A stretch of 64,000 nt of DNA, taken from the NCBI GenBank assembly GCA_013396635.1, contig WBMW01005063.1, forward strand, positions 248,001 to 312,000, written 5' to 3'. This DNA comes from Penelope pileata. Lineage: Eukaryota > Chordata > Aves > Galliformes > Cracidae. Shown piece by piece: positions 14,041-25,627 of this stretch (the stretch's first letter is position 1; each line of letters starts with the position of its first letter). Made by a program: the position numbers and the translations under genes. Below the pieces are notes generated by a model. It worked only from the letters and a program-made list of their open reading frames with translations. It did not search any database and was not told the origin of the DNA.

Positions 14041-14975
14041 GGATCTGGGTGTTGGTGTGTGTCATGGAACAAGTCCTTTGTAGTGTGTTCCTGGGCACAT
14101 CGAGGAAAAGAAGGTGGTCAGGAACTGTCAGCGTAGTTTGACAAGGGCAGATAGTGCCTGACCAACCTGATTGCCGTCTTTAATAAAATGCCTAGATTCC
14201 TGGACAAGGGGAGAGCTGCGGCTGTCATTTACCTTGACTTCAGCAAGAGTTTCCATGCCGTCTCCCACTTTGTCCTTGCAGTCCACTTAGGATATTATGG
14301 TCTGGACTGATGGATAAGTAAAAAAAACTGGCTGGCTGGGTAAGTTCAGCAGGTAGCAGTTAAAGGTCATTCTCTACCTGGATGAGACAGACCCCCTGGC
14401 AGGCATCCAGGTGTCCCGGCAGTGTACCAAAACTTCACCTCAGGAGACACTACTGTCAACTTGTCCTACTTAACATCTCTGTCAATATTCACTCATCTAC
14501 TCCAGTGACCAGAAAGAGGTGGAAGAGCTCAGCAAGTTTATAGATGACCATAACAGAGGCACCAGCTGATGCTGTCAATGGCAGGGTGGGCAGGACTGCC
14601 ATTCAGAAGGACACAGACATCCTGGAGAAATGGGCCAACAGGAACATCATGAAATTCAGCAGAGAAATGAGAAGTCCTGCACCTGGGAATAAACAGCCCC
14701 TTGCCGCTATCAAATACTCTATCCAATTTTGGGTCTCCCAGTTCAGGAGAGACAACAACAAACTGAAGCAAATTCAGCAGAGGGCCACCAAGCCACTCCG
14801 GAGGCTGGAGCGCTGGCTCTATGGGGAGAGACAAAGGAACAGGGCTTGTTCAGCCTGGGGAAAAGACAGCTTCTGGGGGATTGAACAGCAACTTTCAAAT
14901 ATTTGTGAAGAGGTCCTCAAGAAGACACAGCCAGACTATTTGCAGCCTTGCATGGCAGAAGGATGAAAGGAAATA
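14041..14975 (+). mobile_element. CR1 LINE fragment with decayed ORF2 (reverse transcriptase C-terminal half)
   Basis: A sense-oriented CR1 piece, older than the one at 1 kb. Recognisable ORF2 landmarks are the tgcctgaccaacctgat block, the cttgacttcagcaag block, and a reverse-transcriptase active-site remnant at 14537-14548 that reads Phe-Ile-Asp-Asp where CR1 normally has Phe-Ala-Asp-Asp. They are followed by the cacctgggaataaacag block and the tail region with ...QFWVSQFRR... and ...QQRATKPLRRLE..., typical of the ORF2 C-terminus. Stops and indels break the frame upstream of 14544, so it cannot encode an active enzyme. The usual CR1 3' end is missing: similarity fades near 14975. Frames called here (14544-14966 and shadows) belong to this relic. 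Confidence 0.88.
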
Positions 14976-16120
14976 CATCTCTGATGATACTAATTCTGGA
15001 ATGCATGCTTCTGTGGGAAACGTGAAAGACATTAATCACATTTCCTCACTTTTTTTTATTGAATGGATAGGAAACCTTTGCGTGACTTTATAATCTGTCA
15101 TGCATTTCAAAATGCTGTACTCAAGGAATCCCTGACAGGACTCCAAAAGGCTGAAGATGTCCCAAGGATTAAGAAATTTTTGAAGTATCTTGGAAACGCT
15201 TTTTCTTCCTTGTCCCCTAATCTGCACTATATAAAGTTTGTCCCTAGATGAGGATAAGATCCATGGTTACTGCACATACCTCAGTAATATAAACTATGGA
15301 TTTTTAGCAAAATAATTCCTCTTCACAGTCGTGTCGTATTTATTTAGTATAATATCTGCAAAAACATGTTTTAGGAATTATTCATCAGCACAGCTTCTCA
15401 GTAGAGATTTAACTAGATAGTCTGATTTCTTATAACTGTTTCTGTTTGGGGAGGAAATAAGCTCCGAGTTCTCCAGGATTAGCATGCAAATTATTATTTT
15501 CAATTTTAGTTTTTGGTCCTCACTTTCTCATGATACGGTATGTTTTCCAGCTGTGAAGGGGCATTTCCTTTGCGCCGAGCTGAAAGAATTAAAATGCAGA
15601 CTGTAGCCTTTGAGAAGAAAGAAAAGCATTTTAAAGCTCAGAGACTCTATGACCCTTTCTCTCACAGCTTGGCAGGACAAATGTAGGTTTACTTTCGGTT
15701 TACTTGCTATACTAGGGTCACGTCCACTAAGTCCAAAGAATCACTTATCTAAGACCAAGTCTCAGTACAGTGGAATCAGAACTAGTGAAAGGAAAACACA
15801 AGTAAAGACCTTTCATTATTTGGATTTTGGATTTTAAGCTATGCGATAGCAAAAGGAGAGGCCAGGGAAGAGCAAACCTAGTGATTTTTCTTACCTTCTA
15901 CAGTTGCACACAAATGAGTGATGTAAAGGACTGTAAGAGGCATCATATCTCTTAGAAAAAAGAGGCTTTGATCAGATGTCTAAAATCCACCCTTTGCAGA
16001 CAGGAAACGCAAATATGGCTTCAGAGGAACACCACATGCAAAGACTCTGTAGAGGAGAGAATTCTGTCAAAGACAAGCATCTCTTAAACACACTTCCAAA
16101 ACACTGTTGTGGGTAATTAT

Positions 16121-16154
16121 TACTTTTTTTTTTTGTATAATACTTTTTTTTTTT
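16121..16154. repeat. 20-bp period T-tract duplication
   Basis: Two T11 tracts (16124-16134 and 16144-16154), each preceded by tac and separated by gtataa, form 1.7 copies of a 20-bp unit. Confidence 0.8.
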
Positions 16155-19100
16155 ATGCCCCACGCGCATTATTTCATAGTTGGTAGCTACACCGTAATAT
16201 ATTCTAAGTCCAAAATTACAAGGCTGCATCAATGAAACTCAAACCAAAGACGGGAAAAAATCACAGACTATTACAAAGGAAATGACTACCTTATGAGATA
16301 TTTTGCTTTCAAAAAGCAGATAACTTCTTGATCTTTGGTGAAGACAGTGGTTTTTCAGTCATGACTCTCAGATGCTTATGAGAAGCAGGGCTGTTCTCTT
16401 ATTAGAATCTTGTAGCTAGCGTTGCCTCAGCTGCACTTGTAAATAAAAACAGCACAGCGTGGTTTGTGTGTAGTTAAATTCTTTTACCTTCCAAAACAGT
16501 GGTTGGGGCCAGAACACGTGTTCCTGACAGTCCCTGCCTCATCTTAATCCTCAAACTGAGAATGAGAATTGTCTGGGAGATTGCTGACTGTCAGGAGGTA
16601 AGAACACTGCATCTAACTTGGCACCTGTGGGAAAAATATCCAACTCTATGCCTCAGTATTATTTATTTTACCACTAAGAGCTTAAGTGCATAAAGGCACG
16701 AGAATGAAAGGAACATACACTGTTTTCTGAATCTCGCTAGAGAAAAAGATATTATCAAATATTGTAGCCTACATGATCAGGCCAGGCCTGTGAACAACTC
16801 ACTGAAGTGTTGGATATAGGCAGAAGGGGTCAAAGATCATATCTTACTTTGAAATTAACCAAGTTGTTATAATGTTAATGGTTGGAACAGCTATTCTCAA
16901 TCTCCTCTCATAATGAAAAGAAAACAATGAAGGTGAGCAGAAATATGAAACTTTGCTATGCAGTTATCCAGCCTGCACAAAGTACACTACCTTAGTTTTT
17001 TTCCTGCACTATATTATTCTGATGTTCAGTTTTGTCTTTTCTCCTGTTAATACGCTTCTCTCTTACCTGTTACCAATGGATACTCTAAGACCTGGTTCTC
17101 CTTTAACTGATTTCTGTCACCGCTTCTTTATGTTTATCTGACAAACTTTCCACAATGCCAAACATATTGTGTTATAAATTTCCAGCTCAGAAACACAAAA
17201 TATGTTTATAGGGTGTCAGATAGCACCTTCCTTAAGCTATAAATACCAAATATGTTAAGCCATTTCTAAGCAACCATTTTGTCACCTGCATGAAAATAGC
17301 AGCAGAAATATTACTCCCTGCGAGACTTTACAAAATCTAGAAAATTCTGCATTTTCTGTTAAGCCATGGCACATCGTGCAACAAAAAAGCTTTGCACGAG
17401 GTATCTCTGGGGAGCTATTAGCTCATGCACTTTGAGCAGCTTTGTCTGACAATTATTGTTATATGTGCCTAAAAAGTCAGGCCCATTGAGTAAGCTGATG
17501 CATGTTGGACATCTGAACCAGTGAAATTCTTATGCCTTCGCACCGAACAAATCTTTTAAATATATTCTCTTTTAAACTCCTTCTAGTCACATCAGTTGTA
17601 CCACAATTTCACTGTAAGTCTTTCAGGTTTACACTGGTAGAAATGAAAAAAGGGATTTAGCTGGCTCTACGGACTAAATTTTCTTCTATAAATAGTCAAT
17701 AAAATGTGGAACAGTAGATGTTGCTGAAAACTTTAGCCTGAACTTTTTCAAAACATAGTTCTCTATATTATTGACAAAGTCTTGTCTATATTTATAGGTC
17801 ATAATCATTGTTATGGAACCAAGTGCTAAACTGGAGGGATATCTTTAATGAAGAGAAAGCTCCGGCTACAAAGTGCAAACCAGCTGCAGATCCATTTAAA
17901 CAAACTGATTTACCCTTGATTTATGCTCTTCTGATTGGGAGTTCAACCCTGCTGCTTCCTCTGTTCCCTGTTCCCTACGGTACCCAACGCTTGGATCAAT
18001 TGACTCCTCCAAACCCAGGCGGACTTCGTCAAATCTCCTACTACAATCTGTCAGGCACTTCTAATCATATTAGTGATTTCCCATCATATAACATCAGTAA
18101 TTATATTATTAGACTTGTGGTTTTTTTCCCCTCAAACTGATAAAAATTACCTCTGCATGTTAATAACGTTTCCATCATGAGAGTTTACTGAAGCGGAATA
18201 TCAACGAGATGAGGTGGAAAACTCTTAATTATATAAAAGTTGTTCACATTTTAGAATAGGCACGTCGTTCTGAACTATTAGAATTTTGTTTTCTTAATGA
18301 GCAGAGGTCTCTCCTGCCTTTTCCTTCTTTCATTTCCCTTGATGTGGGACAACTGTAAAACTTTATTTACAATTCACATGGAGAATGATTAAATAGCTTT
18401 CATTCTATGTATGTTGAACAGCACTGCCAATCACAAAGGCATTCACTTGGTAAGAAGAAATTACAGTGATATTGTCTCATTCTCAGCATCATTTCTTACT
18501 TTAAAGAACACAAGAAAGTATGTCAAACTGTGGCAGAGATTGTAGTTGTATCAAAAAAAAAACCTTATTAAAGAAGACAGATTTTTTATTAGCAAGTCAG
18601 AAACCGAATGATTAACCAGCTTTCCCCCTCTGTCTGAATACCAAACAGAAATCAATATACATTATACAGCACTGGCAGCTGAGATTGCAGAAGATCCAAG
18701 GACGGCATGAAGACGGTAATTTAAGGAAAATATTTCACTGGCGCAACAGTCATAAGATGAAGCCTAGTTTTGCCCACAGAATACATTCTCTTGCTCTTTT
18801 CAATATGAATTTACAAAACTTACTAGCATAAGCTGTGCAAAGGCGGTATGTTTCTTACAAATCCATAACTGTCAAGCTGAAAAGAATTGTTTCTATATCC
18901 TAAGCAGTTGCTCTAGAAAGCCTTACAGAACATTATGTTTTATGGCTCAATGGCAAACAATGTCAATGGCTTTATTACCGCTGGTTGTGACAATTACCAA
19001 AAAAGCAATAGAAAACCTAACTGCAGAACTCTGTTTCTATAACTTCCTTGCATCACTCAACGGAAAACATCATAATAAGTCTACATTCATCCAGTTTTCA

Positions 19101-20868
19101 CAGTAATTCACTAGTTACCAGCTTCATGTAGAATTTCATGGATAGAACAAACAAGATTTCCATCTACACATTCAAATGACCCAAGGATGATTTCCTTCAA
19201 ACATTACTATCAAAGGACCTATAGCATACAGGAGTAGCACACATGACAGTTAAAGTACTCAATAAAACATGCAGGTATTTGGTTTCCTACAGCTGTATTT
19301 GTTGCAGAGATGCTAAATGGCACACATGAACTATTCTTCCCAAATCAAAAATATTAGAGCTTTACATAGTGTTATGAGTTATCCTTGGTTTGCTTTTCCA
19401 TTTGCTGGATTTAACATGCTACAACTGAAAAAAAGAAGAAGAATGTGGAACATAGCGGCAACAAAATGTTGGAGATGTATCAATGAGAATATGGATATAT
19501 GCTAATCCCCACAGTCATCATATTCATCCTATTACTTCAACTTTAGCAACATGATTGGAAATGACTTGGCACTCATTTTCAGAATATTGCCTAATCTACA
19601 TAAAACAACATCACATGGAGAAACCAGTGCTTTTGTAAATGGCTTGGTGAAAAGATTCATGTACATCACACAACTCATACATCTTCCACTAGCCACGCAT
19701 GGAAGCCTAAAATTAACTCTAGAAAAGCTTGGTTTGTGCCTATGCAGCTCAAGTGCCTTACTGCCTGAAATGGGGTAATCACATCTAATCTACACAGTGT
19801 GCACGGGGAAGAGAGCTGCTTGGCATAAGCCACCCCTGCGGGGAAGCACGCTAACAGTTGGATGGTACGGATGAGCTGGGGCCCTAGTTCCTTAGCCCCA
19901 CGTTAGCTGTGCAGGTGGCACCTTACAGCTCCATCTGCTCTGAGTCTCTGTCAGTCTGTAACACCCATTAAAAGCAGTTGGAATATGGAAAAGTGAATGT
20001 GGTTTTAAACAAAAAGTGTATTTAAGGAAGCAGGTGGACTTTACAGCTTTTCCTTCCATCTAGGATCTAGCTAACTATTTTCCTCGAAAGTTTTGTGGGG
20101 TTCTCACTGTGCATCAGAGTTTAGTCACCCTAGATTACAGTTCAGGTATATTATCATCTCATTATTGGACATACCGAATCTTACTCGGTCATGGCAGCCC
20201 ACAGTAACACCCCCTGGTGGAAATTATATTCATATCTTGCAGTAGAAGAGGGTTTTGTAATGTCAAATAGTAACAGAATTCTTAGTAATTTAGGATATCA
20301 CCTCTAGCAGTATCAGGTAAGGTATCAGGATTTATTATAGTGAATACCCAAACTATTTTAAAAAGTTAGCCTCTCTCCTGTAAATTATTGCCATATTTTC
20401 TCTAATGCTCCTTCAGTTTCCAAGCAGCTCTCTCTATTAATGTTCAGGTAATAGAATCTTGTTTCTGTATTTTTAGTAGTTATACCTACTGTACACAGAG
20501 ACTATGTTTATATCATGGAGACAGTTAATAATAATCATGAAAAAGTCTGCTATGTTTCTAAGGAGAATTTCAAATGAAAATGTGGAGCCCGGTAGAAATG
20601 GGATTACTTGGTGATAATTGTTTTACACTATGGACATTATCTTTTCTCCATGAAAGAATAGGAAAAGCTATTGGAGGAAAGGCTAGATGTCTGACTCATT
20701 CCTTGAAAATGTGTATGAGAAGGATCTCAAGATTTTATTTTATATTTGACTAGATAGGACTGCCACCATCTAGAATTTCTCCCAAAGCAGCACAGGTGAC
20801 AACATCACTTACACTACCAGATGTGTAAGAAAAAGCTCTAAACACTCACAAAATTACTAGAAGCTTCT

Positions 20869-20905
20869 AAAAAAAAAAAAAGAAAAAAAAAAGAAAATTT
20901 TTTTT
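20869..20905. repeat. A-rich run followed by T8
   Basis: A long A tract interrupted by two G's runs directly into eight T's. No element is recognised upstream, so it is not assigned as a retroposon tail. Confidence 0.75.
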
Positions 20906-22569
20906 GGTAATGCTATTAATATATTTATACTGTTTTAATATTAATTTCAGGCTTAGGAATCATGAGGGATTCATAACACACATTCCAAGCAAAATTAAAA
21001 TCTCCCCAAAACTTTTGCTGAGCAAATAAAACAAAACAAAACTTTGCAGCCTGGGGGAGAAAACATAGGTAGAATACGCATAGGAAAATAAAGACAAAAT
21101 AAAATTGTTGTCAGGAACATACTGCAAGCCAGTAGCAGAGAGACCAGAGACCAGACTAACCACCATTTCCCCCTCTCCCCTAATTTTAAGCATTATACTC
21201 CTTTCTGTGTTGTATTGTCTTTTATATTTTTGGGAGCTTTCAAGAACTCAGTAGAACGTGTACTTAAAGCTATGTTTAGAATGAATTGCTGGGATACGTG
21301 GGAGATAATTCTGCAAACTCAAGTCACGTGATATGGAAAACTGTTTTTAACAACGCTGATGGTTTTAAAGCCTTGAGTTCCATTAAGTGCCAGGGCACTT
21401 GTGCTCCTAGACAGCTTTGATATTTTAAAAATACTTCCTTCAAAGCAACATATCCACCACTACAGAAACAGATAGTTCAGAACGTGCTAGTAAAAAAAAC
21501 CCCAAATCTGCAGATGTTACACAACTGAGAAAGAGAGTTACCCAGTCATAATACTCAATGGAATGTATTGGTCTCAAACAAGCACCGGTAAATGAAGTGT
21601 TCTACTTCTTTTGTCCCCATCCAAAACTGCCAACTCTATTCATTTATCTATTTTAAGAGTACCTTTAAAATCTACCAATTGCAATATAAGCCAGTCATAA
21701 ATTTGTAATTTGGATAAGAATCACTATCATAAATGGAAAATAACCAAAAACCAAACTACACCCAGCTAACATTAGCAGTCATTCTCAGCACCACATCAAT
21801 CTGATCCTTACTAATTAGTACAAAAATCTTCAGGATTGTTGCTATTAGGCAGCAAAACTGGTGTGTGATATGTGCACTGTGGTGAGAAGCTCATACAATG
21901 AAGCCAGCATTAGCTGCTACTCAAGATGTCTCAAATCTGTATTAGGAAAACACTTGAAAACAAAATTTTCAATGAGTGCTGTATGATTTCAGAATTTGGA
22001 AAATGTAATGAATATGCCTGGCTTACAGATTCTGTGTAGTAATTTGAGAGGGCAAAAATGCAGGCATGAAAGGCACAACTAAGCTAAACATTTTTAACAA
22101 GTTAAAAAGAGTATTTTAGAGTCTGCCACATCCCAGTGTTGAACTTCAATACGTGAAAAACACTAACCTGGAAAATGTTAGAACCACAAAAATATATGCA
22201 GCTAAGAGTACTAAATTATGAGGGGGAACAGAGAGAACTTAGTACAGAAAATATTGCTAAGTGGTGACTGAAAGTTGTCAGAAAATGTGATAACAATTGA
22301 TTATAGCAGATCACAGATCTATACAACTCTGAACTAGTGAAGAAAAAAATAGTTTAAATTTCAGCAACAAACAAACTGGAAAATTAAGAAAATACAGAAG
22401 GGCTTCAGCATCTAGTTTCACACATCCAGTACTGTGTTCTCTGCAGCAGCAAGCCTCTGCTGTATGTTGACAGAGTGTATTACACTGTTGGGTGTTTTGT
22501 TTTGCTGATGAAGATGATCAAACACCATGGAACAGAGAATGAGTCTCTTTTACTCTTTTTTCCAAATAG

Positions 22570-22645
22570 AGTTAATGTGAAGCAGGGCTCTGACATTAGT
22601 ATATCTGACATGACTGCAGCAGTGTTAGTGGGATGGAAACACAAG
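22570..22645 (+). other. possible internal exon (unidentified)
   Basis: A strong polypyrimidine tract (tactcttttttccaaatag) ends at 22569 and a good donor (acaag then gtatgt) begins at 22646. They bound 76 bp with an open frame of one base plus 25 codons, ending KHK. The composition is not obviously low-complexity. I recognise no domain. Acceptor-donor pairs of this kind also arise by chance, so this is only a candidate. It ends in phase 0, compatible with the start phase of the 48.5 kb candidate on the same strand. Confidence 0.15.
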
Positions 22646-23804
22646 GTATGTCTGTTCCAAAATGGAAGTGCAAACTTGAGCCCACACTGCTGGCCCACCA
22701 CTACTCCCAGCTGATTCACTTTGCCCACGTTCTGCGATTTGAATGATGGGAAGACTTGAGCTTTACCTGATCCAGCAGCCCCCAAGGGCCAAATGTAGAA
22801 GAGAAAACTGATGCAATTGGGAACACTATACACGTCTCTAGAGTACAAAGCAAAGAATAATCAAGAAACATGTCAACACGATACAGAAAGTAATTTCAAT
22901 TTCCAATTCTTTTTGAGCTTTTCTCTTCCTGTCTTCAAAGTAACTAAGTGGAGAGCCAAGCATACTCACAGTGAAGTTTGGAAAACAATCTCTGAGCTAA
23001 ATTCACCAGGTGACAACTCACCGCTGCTTGTATGGCATACTTCAATGCCAAAAATGCTGCTAAAAGGCTTTGAGCAATTATCCAGCAATGACCAATACCC
23101 ATCATGGATTCCTTCCAAACACCTACAAAGCTCCTTTTTGGGTAATCAGGAAAAATTTTTAGTTAACTAGAGAAAAGGCAAGATGACTAAATGATTTTTT
23201 CCTGCTACCTTTTAACACAAACACATAAAAACCACACTACACGCTGCATGACACAACAAGTCACTGCACGAAGACAGCGAGCTTCCTATTCCGGTAGGAT
23301 CATGAAGATTCAACAATATGTGGACACTGTGAAGTCATTCCCCACTTGAAAAGGTTAATATCTGTCTGTACAGAGCTAAGTCCATTGATCATAGTAAAAG
23401 GTATTTTCGAAAGGCTTAGCCTTGGACAGGACCATCCACAAGGACAAAGAGATCTCAGGCAATTCTCAAAAGAAGTTAAATATACATCTGGTCTGAGCTT
23501 CTTTTTTTCCTCCTTTCTTTCTGCTCAATAGCCCAGGTGGTAGTAAGATATTCAGCACAAGGTCACAGCGCAGAACTGCCACCGTGAGTTTTCTACAGAG
23601 CTCTTACAGGATCTTTGTGCGAGGTGAGAGCAATGCAAGCCCACAGCACACGCCTTAGCTCCTGGGAAGACGGAAGCTAATTGACTCACTTTGGAGATAC
23701 ACTGTTTATTATTTGGTAAAAACTATGCCTGGTGTCTCCATAGGCACTAATGGTCCTGGCTAACAGAAGGCGGCTTGCAATCTGCTTACGCAAGGTTCAA
23801 GACA

Positions 23805-23832
23805 TTTCTTATGATCCATGGATCATAAGAAA
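23805..23832. repeat. perfect 28-bp palindrome
   Basis: The two 14-base halves (tttcttatgatcca and its exact reverse complement) meet without a spacer at a CCATGG centre. The symmetry breaks on the next base on each side. By simple base counting a given centre would do this about once in 4^14 positions, so it is unlikely to be chance in 64 kb. It could be a DNA-protein binding site, a cruciform-forming site or the footprint of a small inversion-duplication. No gene context helps decide. Confidence 0.95.
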
Positions 23833-25589
23833 CTGCACAGCCATGGGAGGTTGTGCCACCTTTGATTATGATTTGTTTCACACTCTTCACTCATATATCG
23901 CTTTTTTCCTTCCTCTCTCTGTTTCCAATTTTTTTGGTGTCAATTGCATTTTGTTTCTCTATACACTTCTGAAATTCAGCAAGGCTGAAATTAAAGAGGA
24001 ACAACAGTGTATGCTTGGATGACGAAAGAAATACCGCTGATGTGAGAGGCTTTCACGTGAATCCTGATATCTGTTTCACTTTTTTTAAAGGGAAAAAACA
24101 AAGGACATGTTTTCCCATGCTCAACTCCTGACACATGTAGACACAGCTCATTTTTTTATACGGTTCTCTCACAGTAAAACATATTGCTGGAGATGTAGTC
24201 ATTGACAGGATCAGACAGAAGGACCAAGACACTATAACTAATTGTCAAGAGAACTCATGTCTCGTCACTGGATCCACCTTCAGATTTTTCCTGTTTCTAC
24301 TGGGGATTCACAAAAGAGAAAGAGAGATTTCAGTAACAGTTAAGTAATCAAGCACAAAGCTTCTAGGTTTGTAAGACTTTAAGCAAGCAAGCAAGAAGTG
24401 CTGTCTTGCTCTTAACATAACTTAGTATGCAATATACTGCACTTTTTATTTGTTCAGTCATCAAAATTATGATTAATGAACTAGATATCGGGTACTATGA
24501 GTATACAGTGATGAATATACATGATAATCTTCCTGGATCCAGGAACATATAGGAATAAAAATAGCTGCAGTTCATGGCTATTTGTAGCTATAATCTTTGC
24601 TTTTTTCTCACAGATCAAAATAAGATTCAAGGGTTACGTACAATCACTTTTTCATTGTTGCATTGATCGTTTAATACAAATGCTTCTTTTGAAAACTGGG
24701 CCAGTTCCCAGGCATTGTAAATGAATCTTCCAGCTACACAATTAACGAGATCATGCTGATGAATGAGGCAGTAATGCTGATTTACATTCAGCAGTTATGT
24801 GACTCGGAGATATGACGTACAGTATCTTTGCCTCCTCAGCAGGCAGCCTGAAACCATTGTCCGCCAGGTTTCTTTGTTATCACTCCCACAGAAACCTGCA
24901 CTGCTTAAGATAGCAGAGAATTTGCTAACAGTAGAAACAGTTTTCTTCTTTAATACCTGTTATAAAAGCTAATGAGATACTTATTGACGACATCAAACCG
25001 ATGGTCTTGAAGACAGATTATTTGTCGTACTCAGAGGACTGTCACACCATAGACAAAACTTGGACCGGTTTTCTTTCCCACTGCAGCAAATCAGCCTTGG
25101 CCAGAAGCAGCTAATTTGAAAATGATGGAACGAATTCATCTTCAGGCCTATTCAGTTCTGGATCTCTCTGCAGAAACTGCCAACAAATGTGTTAATTAGA
25201 GACAGCCTAATTCTGTAGATGCTGCTGCCATTGGAACAGAGGCATTAGTATTTGTATGAACTTGACAAGCGTCTGCCATTGAAACAAAATGGTGGAAAAG
25301 CTCCAAGAACAGGCATGTGAGAACCTATAATGAATGTACAAGAGCTTTCAGGTGTGACTTCTCCTTCCAGGTTACATCTCTTCATTATTTACAGCAGAGA
25401 TCTGCTGCTCTTTAAAAATCATCTGGCAGTTTCCAGATTTGAATCAGAGTGGATGGGGAGTGGTAAGAAACTGGAAGAAGAGACTCCTGTGTACTCAAGG
25501 TCAGAGTGGGGATTTATCCCAGCCTCACTGTGGGAGAATTTTGGAGAGAGTCAAATGAGGCAGATGTCACAATAAGGTACTGGCAGAGG

Positions 25590-25627
25590 TTTTTTCTTTT
25601 TTTTCTTTTTTTTCCTTTTAAAAAAAC
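25590..25627. repeat. pyrimidine (T/C) tract ending in A6
   Basis: Runs of T broken by single C's pass into ttttaaaaaa. On the plus strand it resembles a polypyrimidine tract, but no nearby AG leads into a convincing exon. Confidence 0.75.

Larger units (their letters stand above)
14976..22569. other. noncoding sequence, nothing recognised apart from simple repeats
   Basis: AT-rich DNA with only short chance frames. A T-tract duplication (16.1 kb) and an A-rich run (20.9 kb) are listed separately. Confidence 0.55.

Noticed and set aside
22480..22848. 122-codon minus-strand frame
   Set aside because: Antisense to the plus-strand candidate exon at 22.6 kb, with no family resemblance.
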